40,351 bases of DNA from Candidatus Altimarinota bacterium (GTDB lineage: Bacteria > Cyanobacteriota > Cyanobacteriia > Cyanobacteriales > Microcystaceae): NCBI GenBank assembly GCA_012031035.1, contig JAAUUT010000042.1, positions 1-40,351 on the forward strand, in the 5' to 3' direction. The translations under genes were made by a program, and so were the position numbers. A model generated the notes under the pieces. It had not been told where the DNA came from and made no database searches. It saw nothing but the letters and a program-made list of their open reading frames with translations. Every line of letters begins with the position of its first letter. Within the stretch, counting starts at the first letter, position 1. This document shows, piece by piece, positions 34,019 through 40,351 of this stretch.

Positions 34019-34189
34019 ATGTCACAAATTCAACCCACCCAAACCCCTAAAGTAGAAGATCCCAAGTTTGGCTTCAACGATTACGCAGAAAGATTAAACG
34101 GTCGTGCGGCTATGATTGGCTTTGTTTTAACCCTTTTAATTGAATATTTGACCGGACAAGGCTTATTATCTTGGTTGGGTTTGCAGTAA
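34019..34189 (+). CDS. high-light-inducible protein (one-helix Hli/SCP)
   Basis: 56 residues. It begins MSQIQPTQTPKVEDPKFGFN. The single chlorophyll-binding helix has the signature AERLNGRAAMIGFVLTLLIE (ExxNGRxAMxGF) and a short tail YLTGQGLLSWLGLQ. Hli proteins bind chlorophyll and carotenoid at the thylakoid membrane, quench excess light and assist photosystem assembly. The length is typical for HliA/B/C-class proteins. Confidence 0.93.
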   Translation: MSQIQPTQTPKVEDPKFGFNDYAERLNGRAAMIGFVLTLLIEYLTGQGLLSWLGLQ

Positions 34190-34305
34190 TATAGTGTAGA
34201 TCGCCACGAGCGATCGACTTTGCTACTAAAACAACATATTTTTTTGAGGCGCTTAAGATAAGCTGGAGTTAAAGTCAAGATTACTCAAAAGATAAAGCCA
34301 ACAGA

Positions 34306-34593
34306 ATGAACGCTTTGTTACCTCGATTTTTAAAAGCTGCTTATCGCAGAGAACCGATCTCCAGCTTTATCTTGTTAGTGGGAGCGGTAGACGCGATACT
34401 GGGCGGATTTGGCGAACGCTGGAGCCTACTATCATTTGGGGTAATGATGGTGCTATTAGCAGCCGTTGTGAGGTGGTGGCAAACTCAAAAAGCGCAAGAT
34501 GCGATCGCCCAAGAAAGGCCCAAATATTACCTCCCGCCTAGCTCGTCTAGAACCCCGTTACCCATGTTAACAAGCGAAAAACATCGTCGATGA
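34306..34593 (+). CDS. small conserved membrane protein
   Basis: 95 residues. Two hydrophobic helices are present (ISSFILLVGAVDAILGGFGE, LLSFGVMMVLLAAVVRWW), then a polar tail with QERPKYYLPPSSSRTPLPML. Its stop overlaps the MerR start by 4 bases (ATGA), so it heads an overlapping four-gene chain. Similar short proteins occur in other cyanobacteria, function unknown. Confidence 0.75.
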   Translation: MNALLPRFLKAAYRREPISSFILLVGAVDAILGGFGERWSLLSFGVMMVLLAAVVRWWQTQKAQDAIAQERPKYYLPPSSSRTPLPMLTSEKHRR

Positions 34594-35024
34594 GTTTAAC
34601 TGCTGTCGCACCCTATCGGCTAAAAATTGGCGAAGTAGCAGCCAGAAGCAGTCTGCCAGTCAAAACGATTCGCTATTATGAAGAACTAGGGTTACTCGCA
34701 CCCTCAGTGCAACGAACCGAGTCGGGTTATCGACTCTTTGACGAATCGGTTTTTAATCGACTGGCATTTATCAAGCGATCGCAATCGTTAGGTCTGAGCC
34801 TCAGCGAAATTCAAAAGATCCTAGCGGTTCGCGACGCAGGCAAGCTTCCTTGTGGCGTAGTAAAAGAATTGCTCGTCCACAAACTAGAAGCCATTCAAGA
34901 ACAAATAAAAGCCTTAGAAATTTTGCAATTTGAGTTACAAGGAATACTATCGGGTTGGCAAGATAGCCCAAATCATGAGAAAATCGCCCAAACAATCTGT
35001 CCCAATATTCAGTTAGAACTATGA
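34590..35024 (+). CDS. MerR-family transcriptional regulator
   Basis: 144 residues. The winged helix-turn-helix reads LKIGEVAARSSLPVKTIRYY then EELGLLAPSVQRTESGYRLF. A dimerising coiled coil follows (LLVHKLEAIQEQIKALEILQ). Cysteines at the base of the coiled coil (KLPCGVV) and near the C-terminus (TICPNI) match the layout of metal-sensing MerR proteins such as ZntR/CadR-like factors. No metal exporter is adjacent, so the target is unclear. Overlaps both neighbours by 4 bases. Confidence 0.88.
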   Translation: MSLTAVAPYRLKIGEVAARSSLPVKTIRYYEELGLLAPSVQRTESGYRLFDESVFNRLAFIKRSQSLGLSLSEIQKILAVRDAGKLPCGVVKELLVHKLEAIQEQIKALEILQFELQGILSGWQDSPNHEKIAQTICPNIQLEL

Positions 35025-36214
35025 AATTTAGGGGCGAAGCTCGCAAAAACTTAATTAACTGGGTGCTAATCCTCGCAACCATGCTTGCAGGTACAGGCAG
35101 CCAAATTCCCGTACAAGCTCAAGTGTCACCCGATGGCGATAACCCCGCCTCGGAATCTGAAATCATAATTGGCGGGAGTTCTTGGAAAAAAGCGGTGAAA
35201 ATTCTCACCATTCCCCAAGCTCACCTGACGGGAATAGACGCTCTAGTCTTTAGTACCGATGGAGAAATTCTCTTCAGTGGCGGTAGCGAAAATGATGGGG
35301 CGCTCAAAGCGTGGTCGGTTAGCGAGGGAGAGAAAATGGAGGACGTTCGCGCTCAACAAGCAGACGTATCAACCCTAGCAGTCACTCCCAATGGCAAAAT
35401 GCTAATTAGTAGCGGTACGGATGCTATTATCAACCTCTACGATCTCAGATCTAAAGACGAACGCGATGGGGAAGCTTTCCCCGATCTCGAACAAGGCCCT
35501 CATCCCTCATCTTTTATCGAACACGGCAGACAGGTTCTTTCGGTGGCAATTAGTCCCGATGGAAATACAATGGTCAGTGGTGGTTTAGATGGGATTAGAG
35601 TTTGGTCTTTAGTGCCTCGCCGTCCTGTCTATCAATTAGCTGGATTGGGGAACCCCGTTTATTCAGTCTCATTCAATCCCAACGGCTATATCATTGCCAG
35701 TGGAGACGATCGCGGTAGGGTTCAATTTTGGAATGTTAGAGAAGGTAAGTATATTTCAGAATTCTTACCCCATAACGAAGCAATTACCGGACTGACGTTT
35801 ACTTCTGATGGCAAGCTATTAATTACGGCAAGCAACGATCGCACCGCTAAAGTCTGGGATCTCGACACGGGAGAACTCATTCAGACCTTAGAAGGACACA
35901 CGGGGAAAATCCGCGCGATCGCCCTCAACCCCGATGGACGAACCTTAGCAACGGCTAGCAACGACGGAATTCGTATCTGGAACATAGAAACTGGAGAGAT
36001 ACTAGGTCAACTGCAAGCACATCGGGATTGGGTCACTTCCCTCGCCTTTAGTCGCGATGGTCGCTTATTGGCAAGCGGAGGATTGGATTCTTCGATTAAC
36101 ATCTGGGAAAATACCTCGATTAGAAAAACGGAATCTGAAGAATCTGAAGCACAAGACGAACCTGAAGAGACTGAAGAGTCCGAAGATTCAGAAGAAACTG
36201 AAGAGTCACAATGA
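35021..36214 (+). CDS. secreted WD40-repeat protein with acidic tail
   Basis: 397 residues. The signal peptide is LINWVLILATMLAGTGSQIP then VQAQ. About seven WD40 blades follow, for example GHTGKIRAIALNPDGRTLAT and ASNDGIRIWNIETGEI, HRDWVTSLAFSRDGRLLASG, and DRTAKVWDLDTGELIQTLEG. The last 25 residues are almost entirely Glu, Asp, Ser and Thr (EAQDEPEETEESEDSEETEE). A periplasmic beta-propeller scaffold is likely. The last codons overlap the NAD(P)HX repair gene by 4 bases. Confidence 0.88.
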   Translation: MKFRGEARKNLINWVLILATMLAGTGSQIPVQAQVSPDGDNPASESEIIIGGSSWKKAVKILTIPQAHLTGIDALVFSTDGEILFSGGSENDGALKAWSVSEGEKMEDVRAQQADVSTLAVTPNGKMLISSGTDAIINLYDLRSKDERDGEAFPDLEQGPHPSSFIEHGRQVLSVAISPDGNTMVSGGLDGIRVWSLVPRRPVYQLAGLGNPVYSVSFNPNGYIIASGDDRGRVQFWNVREGKYISEFLPHNEAITGLTFTSDGKLLITASNDRTAKVWDLDTGELIQTLEGHTGKIRAIALNPDGRTLATASNDGIRIWNIETGEILGQLQAHRDWVTSLAFSRDGRLLASGGLDSSINIWENTSIRKTESEESEAQDEPEETEESEDSEETEESQ

Positions 36215-37764
36215 ATGCGCGAGAACAACTCGAACAAGTTGTCGTCACTGCCGAACAGATGCGCCAAATCGAAGGGCGAATTTTTGCAGCAGGAATGCCC
36301 GTTGCTGCCTTGATGGAAAAAGCCGCCCTTTTGACGGCAACTCGCATTCAACAACTCTACCCGCTTACTCAATTCCAAAAAGTAGGGATTTTAATCGGGC
36401 CGGGTCACAATGGAGGAGATGCCTTAGTAATAGCTCGCGAACTACACTTGGCAAGATATCGAGTCGTTCTATACCGTCCTTTTCCTAAACTTAAGGATTT
36501 AACGGCACAACACGCCCAATATTCAGAGAGTTTGGGCATCCCCTCTTATCAAGATATTCAGGCTTTACAAGCGTGTGAATTAATTATCGACGGATTATTT
36601 GGGTTTGGATTGGAGCGATCGCTGTCTGGTGAAATTGCCGATGCGATCGCTCGACTCAATCAATGGTCGAAACCCATTGTTAGCATAGATATTCCTTCTG
36701 GATTGCATACCGACACGGGAGAGGTTTTAGGAACGGCCGTTCGAGCGACGAATACTTTATGTTTGGGTTTGTGGAAGCGAGCATTTTTTCAAGATTCGGC
36801 GTTGGAATATATTGGTAAGACCCAAAGAATCGATTTTGGCATTCAGGAGTCAGACGCACTCGCAATTGTTGCTCAAAGTCCCCCAATTCGTCAGATGAAT
36901 TCGGAAGTCGCCAAACAATACTTGCCGATCCCCCGTCCTCCGGTCACTCATAAATACAAGCAAGGGCATTTGCTTCTAATTTGCGGTTCTCGTCGCTACG
37001 CAGGAGGAGCAATTTTAACCGGATTGGGGGCGCGTGCGAGTGGGGTAGGAATGCTATCGATTGCCGTACCAGAATCACTGAAGCCTATCTTAACGGGACA
37101 TTTACCCGACGCGCTGATTATCGATTGTCCCGAAACGAAAACAGGCGCGATCGCAAGCTTACCTCCCGTTGCCGCAGATTTTAGTAAGTATGCGCTTATT
37201 GCCTGCGGCCCAGGTTTAACGCCAGAGGCACAACCTATTATAGAAGCCGTTTTAAAAGCAGAGTGTCCTTTAATATTAGATGCTGATGGATTAAATATTC
37301 TTGCCCAATTGGGAACGATCGCGACGCTTTCCCAGAGAGATGCCCCAACTATTTTAACGCCTCATTTAGGCGAATTTAAACGTTTATTTCCAGAAATTGA
37401 AAATCCCGATCGCGATCGCCTTGCAGCAGTACAAATAGCAGCGTCACAAAGCGGGGCGATCGTTCTCTTCAAAGGTTCAAGAACCGCGATCGCTAATCCT
37501 CAAGGCTCTGTTTGGCTCATTGGCGAAAGTACGCCTGCCCTAGCACGGGGAGGAAGCGGAGATGTCTTGACCGGCTTAATGGGCGGCTTGTTGGCGCAAA
37601 CACTTAACCAAGAAAAGCCCTTGGAGGCAATAGTTGCAACTGCCGCTTGGTGGCACTCCCAAGCCGGAATTTTAGCTGAGAAAGAGCGTACCGAGTTAGG
37701 AGTAGATGCTTTTACTTTGTCGCAATATCTCAATAGATTTATGAGCAAAAATCCGAAAATCTAA
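36211..37764 (+). CDS. nnr: bifunctional NAD(P)H-hydrate epimerase and ADP-dependent dehydratase
   Basis: 517 residues. The N-terminal YjeF_N epimerase (about 1-225) contains VGILIGPGHNGGDALVIARE and LIIDGLFGFGLERSLSG. The C-terminal ribokinase-like dehydratase (about 240-517) contains KQGHLLLICGSRRYAGGAIL, LTPHLGEFKRLFPE and ARGGSGDVLTGLMGGLLAQ (catalytic Asp region). The enzyme repairs hydrated NADH and NADPH. Length is typical of the fused bacterial form. It is the last gene of the chain that starts at 34306. Confidence 0.95.
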   Translation: MNAREQLEQVVVTAEQMRQIEGRIFAAGMPVAALMEKAALLTATRIQQLYPLTQFQKVGILIGPGHNGGDALVIARELHLARYRVVLYRPFPKLKDLTAQHAQYSESLGIPSYQDIQALQACELIIDGLFGFGLERSLSGEIADAIARLNQWSKPIVSIDIPSGLHTDTGEVLGTAVRATNTLCLGLWKRAFFQDSALEYIGKTQRIDFGIQESDALAIVAQSPPIRQMNSEVAKQYLPIPRPPVTHKYKQGHLLLICGSRRYAGGAILTGLGARASGVGMLSIAVPESLKPILTGHLPDALIIDCPETKTGAIASLPPVAADFSKYALIACGPGLTPEAQPIIEAVLKAECPLILDADGLNILAQLGTIATLSQRDAPTILTPHLGEFKRLFPEIENPDRDRLAAVQIAASQSGAIVLFKGSRTAIANPQGSVWLIGESTPALARGGSGDVLTGLMGGLLAQTLNQEKPLEAIVATAAWWHSQAGILAEKERTELGVDAFTLSQYLNRFMSKNPKI

Positions 37765-38027
37765 TTTAGTCGTCTTGGGTTTGCTGAAAGGGAGAAGGGG
37801 GTATCGATAACAACGTTTTACTCTTTTGCTTTGTCAGCAAGAATAGGAAGTTTAAATTATTATGTGCAACATAACCATCAAACCCAAAAAAATTTTCTTT
37901 TGAGGGTCAACTCGCTGCATAAAAAATTCAAGTCAACGGTACTAACAGACAGAAGGGTAAAACAACTTTAATAACAAACCCTTTGAACAGTTCAACTCAA
38001 TTGTAAGTTTTTCAGGAGTTAAGTGAT

Positions 38028-39389
38028 ATGGCTGGAGTACAAGGCGACAAAATTATTGGCGACAATGGCAACGATACCCTAATTGGCGGTGCTGATGACG
38101 ATACATTATGGGGCAATGGCGGTAACGACCTAATTATAGGTGCAAAAGGTAACGACAGAATGATTGGCGGGTCGGGGCACGATATTCTCGTCTGGAACGA
38201 TGGCGACGGCAGCGATCGCATGAGCGGCGGACTCGGATACGATATCATTGGCGTAAATGGATCGGTCGCTAAAGGCGATGAATTTACCCTCAAGCAAGAC
38301 GGCGACTTAGCTATCTTCGATCGCGTCAATCTCGGTAAATTTACTCTTACTGTCGATACTTCTGAAGCCTTTGTAGTTAACGGTTTAGGCGGCAACGACC
38401 AATTTACAGTCTACGATTTGTCTCAGACTGATGTCAAGTTGGTCAAATTCTCTGGCGGTGAAGGCAACGATACCCTCGATGGTAGCAAAACCAGCACTCG
38501 CTTATATGCTCGCGGTGGCAATGGCTATGACGAACTCATCGGCGGTAGCGCTAATGATACCCTCTACGGCGACGCTGGCAATGACGATATCGAAGGCGAG
38601 AAAGGCGATGATATCATGATTGGCGGATGGGGCAACGATACCCTAGGTTGGGACGATGGCGACGGCAGCGATCGCATGAGCGGCGGACTCGGATACGATA
38701 CGATTGAAGTTGATGGTTCGGTTGCGAAAGGCGACGAATTTACCCTCAAGCAAAATGGCAATTTAGCTATCTTCGATCGCGTCAATCTTGGTAAATTTAC
38801 CTTAACCGTCGATACGGCTGAAAAGTTTGATGTAAGCGGTTTGGGTGGCGACGACAAATTTACTGTCTACGATTTGTCTAAGACTGATGTCAAATTAGTC
38901 AAATTCGCTGGCGGTGAAGGCAACGATTATCTAAACGGTAGTAAAACCCACACTCCGCTATATGCTCTTGGCGAGGCTGGTAACGATACCCTGATCGGCG
39001 GTAGTGGTAACGATACCCTGATCGGCGGTGCAGGTCGCGATGTTCTTGTCGGCGGTGCGGGAAATGATGTTTTAATTGGTGGAGATAGTCCCGATACCTT
39101 CTATTTCAACCTCAAAACGGCTGGAGATGAAGTTAATTACATCCAAAACTTTACCTCTGGCATTGATAAAATCGCGTTCAACCTAGCCTCTCTATCCCGC
39201 GACGACTTTGCTGTTGTGGCTAACAATTCTCAAGCTGCCCTCAGCGACGCGCTGATTACCTATAGTGCGGGCACGGGTGCTATTTACTACAACCAAAATG
39301 GTTCTGATACAGGATATGGAGATGGCGGTCTGTTTGCAGTCATACAAGGCGCTAATACGCTGACTTACAACGACCTAATGACGACTTAA
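38028..39389 (+). CDS. RTX-type calcium-binding repeat protein
   Basis: 453 residues. It starts with RTX nonapeptides GGxGxDxUx (DNGNDTLIGGADDDTLWGNG, NGGNDLIIGAKGNDRMIGG). Two long near-identical units follow, then a dense RTX block (GNDTLIGGSGNDTLIGGAGR, DVLVGGAGNDVLIGG). The C-terminal domain FNLKTAGDEVNYIQNFTSGI then DKIAFNL and YNQNGSDTGYGDGGLFAVIQ is the usual ending of type I-secreted RTX proteins. There is no N-terminal signal peptide, so secretion by a TolC-dependent type I system is expected. GGAG at 38012 is the ribosome site. No catalytic domain is seen; a cell-surface or matrix role is likely. Confidence 0.88.
   Translation: MAGVQGDKIIGDNGNDTLIGGADDDTLWGNGGNDLIIGAKGNDRMIGGSGHDILVWNDGDGSDRMSGGLGYDIIGVNGSVAKGDEFTLKQDGDLAIFDRVNLGKFTLTVDTSEAFVVNGLGGNDQFTVYDLSQTDVKLVKFSGGEGNDTLDGSKTSTRLYARGGNGYDELIGGSANDTLYGDAGNDDIEGEKGDDIMIGGWGNDTLGWDDGDGSDRMSGGLGYDTIEVDGSVAKGDEFTLKQNGNLAIFDRVNLGKFTLTVDTAEKFDVSGLGGDDKFTVYDLSKTDVKLVKFAGGEGNDYLNGSKTHTPLYALGEAGNDTLIGGSGNDTLIGGAGRDVLVGGAGNDVLIGGDSPDTFYFNLKTAGDEVNYIQNFTSGIDKIAFNLASLSRDDFAVVANNSQAALSDALITYSAGTGAIYYNQNGSDTGYGDGGLFAVIQGANTLTYNDLMTT
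38199..38998 (+). repeat. tandem 456-bp internal duplication in the RTX gene
   Basis: Unit A (38199-38654) and unit B (from 38655) start with the same stretch of more than 40 bases, beginning GATGGCGACGGCAGCGATCG, exactly 456 bases (152 codons) apart. Both encode GDGSDRMSGGLGYD, VAKGDEFTLKQ, LAIFDRVNLGKFTLTVDT, FTVYDLS and TDVKLVKF in register. Unit B is shorter, running into the final RTX block. This is a recent duplication prone to copy-number change. Confidence 0.85.
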
Positions 39390-39400
39390 AACGCTCTAGG

Positions 39401-39424
39401 CGTTATCTCATCAATAACGTTTTT
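39401..39424 (+). terminator. first terminator after the RTX gene
   Basis: CGTTAT (39401-39406) pairs with ATAACG (39414-39419), followed by T5 (39420-39424), 12 bases after the stop codon. The stem is short. Confidence 0.6.
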
Positions 39425-39437
39425 CCTTCAATAACCT

Positions 39438-39474
39438 ACCACACGCTCTCCGTAAGTTAGCGTGTGGTTTTCTT
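39438..39474 (+). terminator. second, strong terminator after the RTX gene
   Basis: ACCACACGCT (39438-39447) pairs perfectly with AGCGTGTGGT (39459-39468) around an 11-base loop, followed by TTTTCTT. It also separates the convergent RmlD-like gene. Confidence 0.85.
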
Positions 39475-39515
39475 AATTTATGGAAAATTTTAATTTTTAT
39501 CTTAGAAAAAGTAGT

Positions 39516-40351
39516 TTAAATTTGCTTGCACTCATCGAAATAGCGAGACATTGCCCTATCAAGATCGCAGAGCAACTCGCCTCTATTGCTACCGAGGACG
39601 CTGTAAATTGGACGGGGAGCGACTAAAGCCAGTTCTTGCGTCGGTACGGCAATCAAATTGCTGACACTAATCCCAGCTTGCTTTGCTGCCAGTCGTGCCA
39701 ACTCAGCCCAAGCGATCGCGCCTTGATTAGCTAAGTGCCATAGACCCGACTCTCCATCAATTAACAAATCCAGGCTAGCACAAACGAGATCGGGCACGTA
39801 AGTCGGCGAAACGATCGCATCCTCTGCGGCAACAAAAGTCTTGCCAGCAGCTAGCTGGCGCAGGGCGATAGTAACGAAATTGTAATCGTCCCACGGCCCA
39901 AAAAAAGCACTAGTACGAATGACCAATGCTGCCTCATAAGCTTTCAATACCATCTTTTCTGCTAGCGCTTTGCTCAATCCATACACATTGAGAGGGGCAA
40001 CCGTATTATTTTCTAGATAAGGGTTGGACGCTATACCATCAAATACTAGATCCGATGAAAAAGTTAGCAGTGCCACCTTATGCCGTGCGCAAGCAGTGGC
40101 TAAATTGGCTGCGCCCTCAGCATTTACCTTCAAACAAATATCGGGTTCGCGTTCCGCATCGTCCACCCAAACGTATCCCGCAGCGTTCACAACCGCCCAC
40201 GGTTTTAACTCTGCCAGCACCACATCCACAGAAGCCGGATTAGTGATGTCCATTTCTTGACGCGATAATAAGCGATAAGTAATCCCTCGCAACTCACACA
40301 GCCGCGCGAATGCCTTACCTAGCGTGCCTGTCGCTCCCACAATGATGAGAG
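39516..40351 (-). CDS. RmlD-like sugar-nucleotide reductase, 5' end cut by the window
   Basis: About 278 residues visible. The frame is open to the window edge: LIIVGATGTLGKAF precedes the internal Met, so the N-terminus lies outside. The NAD(P) motif is GATGTLG. Other family motifs are VVNAAGYVWVDDAE, FSSDLVFDG, the catalytic YGLSK (YxxxK), VIRTSAFFGPWD, VSPTYVPDL and GLWHLANQG. It resembles dTDP-4-dehydrorhamnose reductase. In many cyanobacteria such a domain is fused behind a family 1 glycosidase-like domain, and the missing start leaves that option open. Role in sugar-nucleotide or surface glycan synthesis. Confidence 0.88.
   Translation of the reverse strand, partial: LIIVGATGTLGKAFARLCELRGITYRLLSRQEMDITNPASVDVVLAELKPWAVVNAAGYVWVDDAEREPDICLKVNAEGAANLATACARHKVALLTFSSDLVFDGIASNPYLENNTVAPLNVYGLSKALAEKMVLKAYEAALVIRTSAFFGPWDDYNFVTIALRQLAAGKTFVAAEDAIVSPTYVPDLVCASLDLLIDGESGLWHLANQGAIAWAELARLAAKQAGISVSNLIAVPTQELALVAPRPIYSVLGSNRGELLCDLDRAMSRYFDECKQI

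Noticed and set aside
36120..36378. Minus-strand serine-rich frame over the WD40/nnr junction
   Set aside because: It is the antisense image of the Glu/Asp-rich tail of the WD40 protein.

Overview
The window is cyanobacterial chromosome. HIP1 octamers (GCGATCGC) are scattered through genes and spacers, and the gene content is typical of cyanobacteria: a one-helix high-light-inducible protein, a CcdA/Ccs1 cytochrome c maturation pair, a pheophorbide a oxygenase-like Rieske protein, an archaeal-type class I aldolase, ComFB, a group 2 sigma factor and a PEP-CTERM protein. AT-rich spacers full of dispersed repeats suggest a unicellular or baeocyte-forming lineage (Chroococcales/Pleurocapsales-like). 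That placement is inference; there is no rRNA or marker tree here.

Layout. 0-5 kb: a small coiled-coil membrane protein, a frameshifted peptidase C15-like gene, a PEP-CTERM gene remnant, frameshifted hisH, dprA and a frameshifted ABC transporter. 5-9 kb: ccdA and frameshifted ccs1 (System II cytochrome c assembly), a GNAT acetyltransferase, and a chromosomal rolling-circle Rep with a small downstream ORF. 9-14 kb: queF, a MITE-like structured element inserted at the stop codon of a Rieske/PaO-like oxygenase, a NUDIX hydrolase, a DUF1778-GNAT toxin-antitoxin pair and class I aldolase. 14-16.3 kb: an accessory stretch with an IS630 transposase scar and three genes of unknown function. 16.3-18.5 kb: an ArsR regulator divergent from thioredoxin, a second copy of the structured element, and an Old Yellow Enzyme reductase. 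18.9-22.9 kb: a HerA/DUF87-like ATPase, a degraded hotdog thioesterase, ComFB and two small conserved proteins. 23.2-26.9 kb: a tight three-gene unit of flavin oxidase (frameshifted), PhyH-type dioxygenase and methyltransferase. 27-34 kb: PEP-CTERM protein, secreted protein, sigma factor, SR-rich lipoprotein, rhomboid protease and a frameshifted alpha/beta hydrolase, all on the minus strand. 34-40 kb: Hli protein, an overlapping chain of small membrane protein, MerR regulator, WD40 protein and NAD(P)HX repair enzyme, then an RTX-type calcium-binding protein and an RmlD-like gene cut by the window end.

Two points stand out. First, six otherwise well-conserved genes (C15 peptidase, hisH, ABC transporter, ccs1, flavin oxidase, alpha/beta hydrolase) are each broken by one single-base indel in or beside a homopolymer. 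This looks more like consensus sequencing error than real decay. Second, two copies of a non-coding element with terminal inverted repeats fold into the same multi-hairpin shape. One copy carries a 7-bp target duplication, and base changes between the copies keep the stems through G-U pairs. The best candidate for undescribed biochemistry is the flavin oxidase, dioxygenase and methyltransferase unit at 23.2-26.9 kb.
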